Of a DNA stretch of 64,000 bases, positions 17,798 through 33,726 are shown one piece after another. A model generated the notes under the pieces. It did no database searches, was not told the origin of the DNA, and saw only the letters and a program-made list of their open reading frames with translations. Source of the stretch: CAVRXT01 sp963725655 (GTDB lineage: Bacteria > Acidobacteriota > Terriglobia > Acidiferrales > UBA7541); contig CAVRYY010000003.1 of NCBI GenBank assembly GCA_963725655.1, positions 1,116,001 to 1,180,000 of the forward strand, in the 5' to 3' direction. Position numbers and translations under genes: made by a program. Numbering within the stretch: the stretch's first letter is position 1; every line of letters begins with the position of its first letter.

Positions 17798-18985
17798 ATG
17801 GCCAAGGAGAAATTCGAGCGCAATAAGCCCCACCTGAATATTGGGACGATTGGGCATATCGACCACGGCAAGACCACGTTGACCGCGGCGATCACCAAGG
17901 TACTTTCGAAGGGCAATCCCAAGGTGCAGTTCCGGGCATTCGATTCGATCGATAACGCGCCGGAAGAGCGGGAACGCGGCATCACCATCGCGGTATCGCA
18001 CGTGGAATACGAGACGCCCAACCGGCACTACGCGCACATTGACTGCCCGGGACACGCGGACTACATCAAGAACATGATCACCGGAGCGGCGCAGATGGAT
18101 GGCGCGATTCTGGTGGTGGCGGCGACCGATGGACCGATGCCGCAGACGCGGGAACACATTTTGCTGGCGCGGCAAGTGGGCGTGCCGTCGATTGTGGTGT
18201 TCCTGAACAAGTGCGACGTGGTCGAAGACCCCGAGCTGCTGGAGCTGGTGGAACTGGAAGTACGCGACTTGCTGAAGAGCTACCAGTTTCCGGGCGACAC
18301 GATTCCGATCGTGCGTGGATCGGCGCTGAAGGCTTTGGAAGGCGACGCGGAGTACGAGAAGTCGATTTTGGCCTTGATGGAAGCGGTGGATACCACGGTG
18401 CCGCTGCCGCAGCGGGATGTGGACAAGCCGTTCGCGATGCCGATCGAAGATATTTTCTCGATATCCGGCCGCGGCACGGTGGTGACGGGACGAATCGAGC
18501 GCGGCAAGGTAAAGGTGGGCGAAGAAATCGAAATCGTGGGATTCCGCCCGACGGTGAAGCGCATCGTGACCGGGGTCGAAATGTTCCGCAAGCTGCTGGA
18601 CGAGGGCATGGCGGGAGACAACGTGGGATTGCTGCTGCGCGGCACGGAAAAAGAGGATGTGGAGCGCGGGCAGGTGCTGGCCAAGCCAGGATCGATCACC
18701 CCGCACACCAAGTTCAAGGCGGAAGCGTACGTATTGACCAAGGAAGAAGGCGGGCGGCACACCCCGTTCTTCACCGGATATCGTCCGCAGTTTTATTTCC
18801 GGACCACCGACGTGACCGGAGACGTGAAGTTGCCGGCCGGGATTGAGATGGTGATGCCGGGAGACAATGTGTCGGCGGAAGTCACGCTGATCACCCCGGT
18901 AGCGCTGGAGAAGGGGCTGCGGTTCGCGATTCGCGAAGGCGGCCACACCGTCGGCGCCGGCGCCGTAGTTGAGATCATCGAGTAA
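17798..18985 (+). CDS. tuf: Translation elongation factor Tu
   Basis: GTPase that brings aminoacyl-tRNA to the ribosomal A site. The 395-residue product is full length: GHIDHGKTT (P-loop) at about 19-27, the switch I element EERERGITIAV, DCPGHADY, NKCD near 136-139 and the conserved C-terminal domains ending GAGAVVEIIE. The ATG at 17798, beginning MAKEKFERNKPH, matches the family start and follows GAGG about 11 bases upstream; in-frame codons before it are not family-like. It follows a tRNA cluster and precedes rpmG, tRNA-Trp and secE, the arrangement seen in many bacteria. Confidence 0.99.
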   Translation: MAKEKFERNKPHLNIGTIGHIDHGKTTLTAAITKVLSKGNPKVQFRAFDSIDNAPEERERGITIAVSHVEYETPNRHYAHIDCPGHADYIKNMITGAAQMDGAILVVAATDGPMPQTREHILLARQVGVPSIVVFLNKCDVVEDPELLELVELEVRDLLKSYQFPGDTIPIVRGSALKALEGDAEYEKSILALMEAVDTTVPLPQRDVDKPFAMPIEDIFSISGRGTVVTGRIERGKVKVGEEIEIVGFRPTVKRIVTGVEMFRKLLDEGMAGDNVGLLLRGTEKEDVERGQVLAKPGSITPHTKFKAEAYVLTKEEGGRHTPFFTGYRPQFYFRTTDVTGDVKLPAGIEMVMPGDNVSAEVTLITPVALEKGLRFAIREGGHTVGAGAVVEIIE

Positions 18986-19072
18986 ACAACTAACACGATC
19001 GCGGCCGCTACGGGCGTGGCGGGCGCGACTGGACGTAAAATTTTCGGCCGTAGGCCGTAGGGATTAACACCG

Positions 19073-19222
19073 ATGCGCGAGATCATTACTTTGCAGTGTG
19101 GCGATTGTAAGAACCGAAACTACACGACGACCAAGAACCGCAAACTGCACCAGGAACGACTCGAAACGTCGAAGTTTTGCAACACGTGCCGGAAGCACAC
19201 CCCACACAAAGAAGTGAAATAG
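19073..19222 (+). CDS. rpmG: 50S ribosomal protein L33
   Basis: A 49-codon frame with the L33 signature: MREIITLQCGDC, then NYTTTKNRK and FCNTCRKHTPHKEVK. Two CxxC pairs are present, so this is the zinc-binding (C+) form. It lies between tuf and tRNA-Trp, its usual place. No strong Shine-Dalgarno is seen before the ATG; GGGATTAA is the nearest purine-rich stretch. Confidence 0.96.
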   Translation: MREIITLQCGDCKNRNYTTTKNRKLHQERLETSKFCNTCRKHTPHKEVK

Positions 19223-19243
19223 CCCCGGCGGGGCAATCGTTTT

Positions 19244-19315
19244 AGGGGAGTAGGTTTAACGGTAGACCGCCGGTCTCCAAAACCGGATGTGGGGGTTCGA
19301 ATCCCTCCTCCCCTG
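19244..19315 (+). tRNA. tRNA-Trp (anticodon CCA)
   Basis: Acceptor AGGGGAG (19244-19250) pairs with CTCCCCT (19308-19314); the loop CTCCAAA gives anticodon CCA; T-arm GGGGGTTCGAATCCCTC. A genomic CCA follows at 19316-19318. It sits 21 bases after rpmG and before secE. Confidence 0.95.
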
Positions 19316-19403
19316 CCAGTCTTTTAAGGGGCGTTGTAGCGGTTGGGTTTGGCGGGCGATTGAAGAGCGGCAAGGTTTTTAGCAGGCGAGGGCGGACGAG
19401 CGC

Positions 19404-19673
19404 ATGTCAGAGATCAGCAGAGAGCAATCTCAACCGGGTAATTCGTTTACCGATTTCTTTCAGCGGTTGGCGGATTATCCGCGTCGATTCAACAAATTTT
19501 TCCACGAAGTGCGGGTCGAGATGAAGCTGGTCAACTGGCCCTCGTGGGAAGACGTGAAATCCACGACCACCGTAGTGATCGTCACGGTCGCCTTTTTCGC
19601 GGTCTATTTTTTGTTTACCGACACGATCTTCAGCCGCTTGGAAGGCGTTGTCTGGCATCACTTCAAACACTAA
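19404..19673 (+). CDS. secE: Preprotein translocase subunit SecE
   Basis: Small essential subunit of the SecYEG channel. The 89-residue product has the short bacterial form: an amphipathic helix with FFHEVRVEMKLVNWPSWEDV at about 32-51 and one transmembrane helix (TVVIVTVAFFAVYFLF). The stop is 9 bases from nusG, so they are co-transcribed. The N-terminal 25 residues are poorly conserved and polar. Confidence 0.96.
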   Translation: MSEISREQSQPGNSFTDFFQRLADYPRRFNKFFHEVRVEMKLVNWPSWEDVKSTTTVVIVTVAFFAVYFLFTDTIFSRLEGVVWHHFKH

Positions 19674-19682
19674 GGACTTAGA

Positions 19683-20216
19683 ATGTCGAAGCAGTGGTAC
19701 ATCGTCCACACCTATTCGGGCTTTGAGAAAAAGGTGAAGGAAAGTCTGGAAGGCCGGGTCGCCGCCTTCGGTCTGCAGGAGAAGATCGGGCAGATGATCA
19801 TCCCCACCGAGTCGGTGGTGGAGGTGCGCGGCGGGAAGAAAGTGATCTCCCCGCGCATGTGCTATCCGGGCTATTTGCTGGTGGAGATGGATATGGACGA
19901 TTACACCTGGCACGTCGTCCGCTCCACTCCCAAGGTCACCGGTTTCGTGGGATCGGGCCAGACGCCCAGTCCGCTGTCGGAAGAAGAGGTACAGAACATT
20001 TTGAACCGCGCCACCACCACGGCGGAGAAACCCAAGCCGAAGTTGTCGTTCGACCGCAACGAACAGGTGCGCATCGTCGACGGCCCCTTCGCCAACTTTA
20101 ACGGCACGGTCGAGGAAATCGATCCCGATCACAGCCGTCTGAAGGTTTCGGTAACCATATTTGGCCGTGCTACGCCGGTGGAGCTCGATTTCGCCAGCGT
20201 TGAAAAGATCGCTTAG
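19683..20216 (+). CDS. nusG: Transcription termination/antitermination protein NusG
   Basis: Elongation factor that binds RNA polymerase and couples it to Rho or the ribosome. The 177-residue product has the NGN domain (QWYIVHTYSGFEKKVKESLE at 4-23, then PGYLLVEMDMDD) and a C-terminal KOW domain (EQVRIVDGPFANFNGTVEEI, near 122-141). No insertion is present between the two. It lies directly after secE and before the ribosomal protein genes. Confidence 0.98.
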   Translation: MSKQWYIVHTYSGFEKKVKESLEGRVAAFGLQEKIGQMIIPTESVVEVRGGKKVISPRMCYPGYLLVEMDMDDYTWHVVRSTPKVTGFVGSGQTPSPLSEEEVQNILNRATTTAEKPKPKLSFDRNEQVRIVDGPFANFNGTVEEIDPDHSRLKVSVTIFGRATPVELDFASVEKIA

Positions 20217-20285
20217 CGTTTAACGTTTCGCACGTGGCAGCAACGATCGATCGCCGGAAAGCGATCGCGCCCGAGGGGATTCGCA

Positions 20286-20714
20286 ATGGCTAAGAAGATT
20301 CAGACAACCGTTAAGCTCCAGTTGCCCGCTTCCAAGGCTACTCCTGCGCCGCCTGTCGGCACTGCGCTGGGGCCCCATGGCGTCAACATCATGGATTTCT
20401 GCAAGCAGTTCAATGCAAAAACCGCCAAGGAACCGGACGGAATGATTATCCCGGTGCTGGTCACCATCTATTCCGACCGCACCTTCACTTTCATCATGAA
20501 GACTCCCCCGGCGTCCGAGCTGCTGAAGCGCGCCGCGGGAATCGTCAAGGGTTCGCCAGAGCCGAACCGCAACAAGGTGGCCAAGATCACCCGCAAGCAA
20601 GTGGAAGAGATCGCCAAACTGAAGCTGCCGGATCTGAACACCATGAATTTGGAAGCCGCCGTCCGCACCGTAAGCGGCACCGCCCGCAATATGGGCATCG
20701 AAGTAATTGACTAA
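20286..20714 (+). CDS. rplK: 50S ribosomal protein L11
   Basis: Stalk-base ribosomal protein that binds 23S rRNA in the GTPase-associated centre. The 142-residue product shows family motifs: PAPPVGTALGPHGVNIMDFC with the proline-rich switch near 20-35 and the C-terminal RNA-binding domain ending VSGTARNMGIEVID. About 70 bases separate it from nusG, and a GAGGGG stretch lies shortly before the ATG. Confidence 0.99.
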   Translation: MAKKIQTTVKLQLPASKATPAPPVGTALGPHGVNIMDFCKQFNAKTAKEPDGMIIPVLVTIYSDRTFTFIMKTPPASELLKRAAGIVKGSPEPNRNKVAKITRKQVEEIAKLKLPDLNTMNLEAAVRTVSGTARNMGIEVID

Positions 20715-20735
20715 GCTCCACCAGGAGAAGCACCG

Positions 20736-21458
20736 ATGGGCCGCGGGTCAAAGAAGCCAGGCAAGAAAATAGTCAATGCGCGCAAGCTGGTTGAAGCGCG
20801 CCCGTATCGCCTTCAGGAAGCAGCCGAGCTGCTTCGCAAAGCGCACTACGTCAAGTTTGATGAGACCGTCGAGTTGGTGCTCAATCTGGGCGTCGATCCC
20901 AAGCAGTCCGATCAGAACGTTCGCGGCACGGTGGTTCTGCCGCACGGCTTGGGCAAATCCAAGCGCGTCCTGGTGATCGCCAGCGGAGACAAAATCCGCG
21001 AAGCCGAACAGGCCGGCGCCGATTTTGTCGGCGGCGAAGAAATGGTCCAGAAGATTACCGAGGGTTGGACCGACTACGAAGCGGTAATTGCCACTCCGGA
21101 CATGATGAAGTCCGCCGGACGTTTGGGTAAAGTTCTTGGGCCTCGCGGTTTGATGCCCAATCCCAAGACTGGCACGGTGACTTTCGATGTCGCCAAGGCC
21201 GTCGCGGAAATCAAGGCCGGAAAAGTGGAATTCCGCCTGGATAAGACCGGCATCATCCATTCGCCGATTGGCAAGATCAGCTTTTCCGCCGAACAGCTTG
21301 CCGGCAACGCGCAGGCGCTTTTGGCCGCCGTCGTTAAGGCCAAGCCTGCTTCGGCCAAGGGCAAGTACGTCAAGAAAATCACTTTGACTTCGACCATGGG
21401 GCCGGGCGTCAACATCGATCAAGTCGAAGCCGAAGCCGCCGTGGCCGTCGCGGCCTAA
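20736..21458 (+). CDS. rplA: 50S ribosomal protein L1
   Basis: Stalk ribosomal protein of 240 residues. Domain II contains VLVIASGDKIREAEQAGADFVGG (quoted in part: GADFVGGEEMVQK) and the C-terminal part has LGPRGLMPNPKTGTVT and the family ending TSTMGPGVNID. AGGAGAAG precedes the ATG, 21 bases after rplK. In other bacteria L1 represses translation of its own operon by binding a site in the mRNA that mimics its rRNA site; such a site was not sought here by folding. Confidence 0.99.
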   Translation: MGRGSKKPGKKIVNARKLVEARPYRLQEAAELLRKAHYVKFDETVELVLNLGVDPKQSDQNVRGTVVLPHGLGKSKRVLVIASGDKIREAEQAGADFVGGEEMVQKITEGWTDYEAVIATPDMMKSAGRLGKVLGPRGLMPNPKTGTVTFDVAKAVAEIKAGKVEFRLDKTGIIHSPIGKISFSAEQLAGNAQALLAAVVKAKPASAKGKYVKKITLTSTMGPGVNIDQVEAEAAVAVAA

Positions 21459-21523
21459 CGAATACGAATACTCGCTGGCGCGGTCTGCGGGCCGCTGCCG
21501 CATAACATAAAGGGATCAAGGGC

Positions 21524-22048
21524 ATGAAAAACAAAGCAGAAAAGAAAGCTCACGCTGACCAGTTGCGCACCCAGTTGGCTACCGTCTCCACCGTGATTCT
21601 CTCCACGTTCACGGGCATCAATGCGCAGGACGACACCAAGCTCCGCCGCGCCATCGAGACCGCCGGCGGGCACTACGAAGTGATCAAGAACACCGTGGCT
21701 CAGCACGCCGCCGAGGGCACTCCCGCGGAGAGCTTGCTCAAGGGTCTTACCGGCCCGAACTCGATCAGCTACACCATGACCGACCCGGTCGCGCTGGCCA
21801 AGGCGCTAACCAAGGTCGCCAAAGACGTTCCGGCATTCCAGTTTCGTGCAGGATGGGTCCAGGGCCGCGTGGTTTCCATCGCGGACATCCAGCAGTTGGC
21901 GAATTTGCCATCGAAAGAAGAGCTCATCAGCAAAGTCATGTTCTTGCTGAACGCTCCCGTGCAACGCCTGGCAACCGTGATCAACGCTGTACCCCGAAAT
22001 CTGGCCGTCGTCACCAACGAGGCGGTCAAGGCTGAAAAGTTTTCTTAA
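21524..22048 (+). CDS. rplJ: 50S ribosomal protein L10
   Basis: Stalk protein of 174 residues that anchors the L7/L12 dimers to the ribosome. The N-terminal domain includes TVILSTFTGINAQDDTKLRR and the C-terminal helix (about 145-174) provides the L12-binding segment. About 65 bases separate it from rplA; a leader of this kind is the site of L10-L12 autoregulation in other bacteria. The ATG at 21524 has a purine stretch GGGATCAAGGG just upstream. Confidence 0.98.
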   Translation: MKNKAEKKAHADQLRTQLATVSTVILSTFTGINAQDDTKLRRAIETAGGHYEVIKNTVAQHAAEGTPAESLLKGLTGPNSISYTMTDPVALAKALTKVAKDVPAFQFRAGWVQGRVVSIADIQQLANLPSKEELISKVMFLLNAPVQRLATVINAVPRNLAVVTNEAVKAEKFS

Positions 22049-22072
22049 TCTTACGGAGGATAGACAACCGCA

Positions 22073-22453
22073 ATGGCTAAAGTCGAAACCATACTCGAAG
22101 ATATCAAGGGCTTGACCCTTCTCGAAGCTTCCGATCTCGTCAAGAAGCTGGAAGAGGCATTCGGAGTGTCCGCAGCCGCTGCAGCCCCAGTGGCCGTAGC
22201 AGGTGGCGCGGCCGCCGCGGGCGCAGCTCCCGCGGAAGAGAAGACGGAATTCTCCGTCGTTCTCACCGAAGTCGGAGCCAACAAGATCAACGTCATTAAG
22301 GCTGTCCGCGAAGTGACTAGCCTGGGCTTGAAAGAAGCCAAGGACCTCGTCGATGGCGCCCCCAAGACCGTCAAAGAGGGCATCAACAAGGACGAAGCCG
22401 CGACGATCAAGAAGAAGTTCGAAGACGCTGGAGCCAAGGTCGACATCAAGTAG
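22073..22453 (+). CDS. rplL: 50S ribosomal protein L7/L12
   Basis: Stalk protein that recruits translational GTPases. The 126-residue product has the N-terminal dimerisation helix pair, an alanine-rich flexible hinge at about 36-55, and the conserved C-terminal domain with TEVGANKINVIKAVREVTSL and GLKEAKDLVDGAPK. GGAGG lies 10-14 bases before the ATG and the stop of rplJ is 24 bases upstream. Confidence 0.99.
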   Translation: MAKVETILEDIKGLTLLEASDLVKKLEEAFGVSAAAAAPVAVAGGAAAAGAAPAEEKTEFSVVLTEVGANKINVIKAVREVTSLGLKEAKDLVDGAPKTVKEGINKDEAATIKKKFEDAGAKVDIK

Positions 22454-22610
22454 TGTTCGCGAATCTTGCGGAGCCTGGTTGTTCAAGCGATCGTCGACAC
22501 GCGCGCTTTCTGTGTTCTCTCCACCCCGCACCGTGTCCTTCCCGGACCGGCAGGCGCCCTATTGGCTGCTTGCCGTTCGGCCCAACCCGAAAGGGATGAG
22601 GTAATCCGTT

Positions 22611-27044
<4,434 letters not shown>

Positions 27045-27155
27045 TCGCGGCTTCTTCGCTTTGTTTCGCTCTCGTTTCGGCCCGGATGTTCCACCCCGGC
27101 GCCGCGGACTTCGAACCCGAATTTTTCTCCGCCTTGGCGGAGAGGAGGTTAGCCC

Positions 27156-31349
<4,194 letters not shown>

Positions 31350-31370
31350 TACCGGCCTTCAACGAAACGC

Positions 31371-31408
31371 AAAAAGGGCCAGCCGCACGATCGGGCTGGC
31401 CCTTTTTA
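31371..31408 (+). terminator. Rho-independent terminator of the rpoBC operon
   Basis: A 14-bp perfect stem, 31371-31384 with 31394-31407, around a 9-base loop, begins with A5 and ends with T5. It starts about 20 bases after the rpoC stop. The A-tract makes it potentially bidirectional. Confidence 0.9.
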
Positions 31409-31421
31409 TTTCATCAGCGTT

Positions 31422-31446
31422 GTGGCACAGCCAATCTGGCTGTGTG
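31422..31446. repeat. Near-palindromic dispersed element, copy 1
   Basis: The 25-base sequence built on CACAGCCAATCTGGCTGTG is a near-perfect palindrome. Its reverse complement recurs at 45978-46001 with a single internal difference over 24 bases, so it is a dispersed repeat rather than a local hairpin. Confidence 0.5.
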
Positions 31447-31599
31447 AAGTCAAACCTCAAAAAACTTCTCCCAGGAAAAGACCGGGCCACAACCTCCATC
31501 CAATCCAACTCAAATTTGTCAGCAACAACTCATCCCACTCCTTGCAACTCGTGCTAACGTACTTCGACCAAAAAAAAACGCAAAGGAACTCCCAACTCA

Positions 31600-33258
31600 A
31601 TGTTCAGAAAATTCCTGCCCCTCCTTCTCATCTCAGCCTTCGCCCTCCCCGCGCTCCCGCAGCAGTTGCCGCCACAAACGCCAACCTCCTCCACCCACAA
31701 ATCCGCCCGCCCAGCCATCTCCCCATCCCACTTCGACGGCAAATCCTGGTTGGGCTACGTCAAATTTCTGGCCGATGACCGCCTCGAGGGCCGCGAGACC
31801 GGCAGCGAAGGCCTGCGCCAGGCCGAATCCTACATCGTCGAACAACTTCGCAAGTCCGGCCTCGAACCCGCCGGCGCCGATGGCTTCTACCAGCCTGTAG
31901 AATTCGAGTCCCGCCGAATTGTAGAAAAAGATTCCAGTGCCACGCTGATCCGCGACGGCAAGCCCGAACCTCTCGTCCTCGGCGACGACGCTCTCTTCAG
32001 CACTCGCACCGGGCTCGCTCCCGATGTCCAGGCCCCCATGGTCTTCGTTGGCTACGGTCTGCAAGTCCCCGAAAATAAAATTGACGACTTTGCTGGCCTC
32101 GACCTCAATGGCAAAATCGCCGTCTTCATCTCCGGCTCGCCCGCCGACGTTCCTGCCGCCCTCTCCGCACACTACGGGTCCACCGTCGAACGCTGGAAGC
32201 CCCTTCGTGACGCGGGGGCGGTGGGCATAGTGACGATTCCCAATCCCGCTTCGATGGATGTTCCGTGGTCGCGCAGCGCCGCCAACCGCGCAGCGCCTAC
32301 CATGCACCTTGTCGGCTCCGAGTTCAACGACGTCCCAGGCCTTAAGTTGGCCCTGGTCGTGAATCCCGCCAGCGCCGGCAAATTCTTCGCTGGTTCCGGC
32401 CACAGGTTTGCCGACCTCGCCGCGCTGGCCAAAGACCGCAAGCCTTTGCCACGCTTTCCGCTCGCCGCCAGCATTCACACCGTCGGTAAAGTCGAAACCA
32501 AAACTCTCGAATCCGCCAACGTAATCGCCAGGCTCCCCGGCACCGACCCGAAATTGTCTGCGCAATCCGTCATCCTCTCCGCGCACATCGATCACCTCGG
32601 AATCGGCGCGCCCATCAATGGCGATGCCATCTACAACGGCGCCATGGACAACGCCTCCGGCTGCGCGGTTTTGCTCGACGTCGCTGCTTCGCTCAAAAAA
32701 TCCGGACTTAAGCTCCGCCGCTCCGTGATTTTCGCCTTCCTTACCGGCGAGGAGAAAGGCTTGCAGGGCTCGAAATTTTTCGCCGCTCATCCCACCGTAG
32801 ACCGCAACTCCATCGTCGCCGACATCAACATCGACATGTTCCTGCCTATCGTTCCGTTGAAACTTCTCACCGTCTACGGCCTCAACGAATCCGACCTGGG
32901 CGACGTGGTCGCGAAAATCGCGCAGTCCCGCGGCCTCACCATCCAGCCCGATCCCGAACCACTACGCAACGTCTTCGTCCGCAGCGATCAGTACAGTTTC
33001 ATCCGCCAGGGCATCCCCTCGATCACCATGAAGATCGGCGCCGTGCCCGGCTCACCCGAAGCCCAAAGAATGAAAGACTGGCTCACCAACCGCTACCACG
33101 CCCCTTCCGACGACATCAACCAGCCCGTAGATTTGTCCGCCGCCGCAGGCTACGAAGAAATCATGCGCGCCCTGTTAATCGAAGTAGCCACCAACCCCAA
33201 TCGCCCGCAATGGAAGCCCGACAGCTTCTTCCGCCGCTTCGTCCAGCAAGGTGACTAA
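31600..33258 (+). CDS. Exported M28-family metallopeptidase with PA domain
   Basis: Secreted zinc aminopeptidase-like protein of 552 residues. A signal peptide ends near ALPALPQQ; a protease-associated domain lies at about 140-260 (VGYGLQVPENKIDDFAG and a region with GSPADVPAA); the M28 catalytic domain follows with the metal ligands in SAHIDHLGIG, NGAMDNASGCAVLLD, FLTGEEKGLQGSKFF and, near the end, NRYHAPSDD. The two catalytic acidic residues are therefore present. AAAGGA lies upstream of the ATG. It probably acts on peptides outside the cytoplasm. Confidence 0.92.
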   Translation: MFRKFLPLLLISAFALPALPQQLPPQTPTSSTHKSARPAISPSHFDGKSWLGYVKFLADDRLEGRETGSEGLRQAESYIVEQLRKSGLEPAGADGFYQPVEFESRRIVEKDSSATLIRDGKPEPLVLGDDALFSTRTGLAPDVQAPMVFVGYGLQVPENKIDDFAGLDLNGKIAVFISGSPADVPAALSAHYGSTVERWKPLRDAGAVGIVTIPNPASMDVPWSRSAANRAAPTMHLVGSEFNDVPGLKLALVVNPASAGKFFAGSGHRFADLAALAKDRKPLPRFPLAASIHTVGKVETKTLESANVIARLPGTDPKLSAQSVILSAHIDHLGIGAPINGDAIYNGAMDNASGCAVLLDVAASLKKSGLKLRRSVIFAFLTGEEKGLQGSKFFAAHPTVDRNSIVADINIDMFLPIVPLKLLTVYGLNESDLGDVVAKIAQSRGLTIQPDPEPLRNVFVRSDQYSFIRQGIPSITMKIGAVPGSPEAQRMKDWLTNRYHAPSDDINQPVDLSAAAGYEEIMRALLIEVATNPNRPQWKPDSFFRRFVQQGD

Positions 33259-33726
33259 GGTTTTGAATGTTGGTTGGGCTCACTGAGCGAAGCAAGGTGG
33301 GTCGGTGGTGTCGCTAAGCGAAGCGGGTCGGTGGGTGTCGCTGAGCGAAGCGAAGTGGGTGCCCCAGGTGTCGTCTTCACACCTGGGTTCTCCAAGAGTT
33401 TGACTTGCCCTCGCCGTGGTGTAGATCCTCTCTCGCGTATCAAGCAAATTTATCTTGCGTGCTCCCGACACTCATTTCGGCAAAGACTCCCAACAAACCG
33501 CCCTAAAAAATGTTCCGCCACTCACCCATTGAATTCCGCATGCCCCATACATTACGCTTTGTTTCAAACTGGAACGCTCTCCCCTCCATCTCTCACCACA
33601 CCGACCTTATCTTCCTTGCACTTCCGAGCATCACCTGTGGCGCACCACGTGCACCTAGCCTCCCCGGAGCCTCGCTCCACCAATCGCCCGGCGGGCACCT
33701 GGCCGCCCGCCGCGCGCCGATAAAAT
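33259..33726. other. Gene-free stretch between the M28 and S53 peptidase genes
   Basis: The first 135 bases hold the repeats described at 33279-33393. From about 33394 to the ATG at 33727 no gene, RNA or terminator was recognised; short frames here lack ribosome-binding sites and protein-like composition. Confidence 0.5.
33279..33393. repeat. Short tandem repeats with a covarying hairpin
   Basis: Three units of about 26-28 bases, each with (G/A)AGCGAAGC and a GTGGGT- or GGTCGGTG-type end, run from 33279 to 33360. The last runs into a hairpin element (33355-33393): CCCAGGTGT at 33363-33371 pairs perfectly with ACACCTGGG at 33379-33387 around 7 bases. The same element occurs on the opposite strand at 52439-52477 with changed but still paired stem bases. 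Confidence 0.65.

Noticed and set aside
17777..18946. A 389-codon frame opposite tuf
   Set aside because: Antisense shadow of EF-Tu with no protein-like character.
31371..31408. Inverted repeat as a possible mobile-element end
   Set aside because: A-tract, GC stem and T-tract directly after rpoC fit a transcription terminator.
33279..33360. Possible CRISPR array
   Set aside because: Only three diverged units without unique spacers of constant length.
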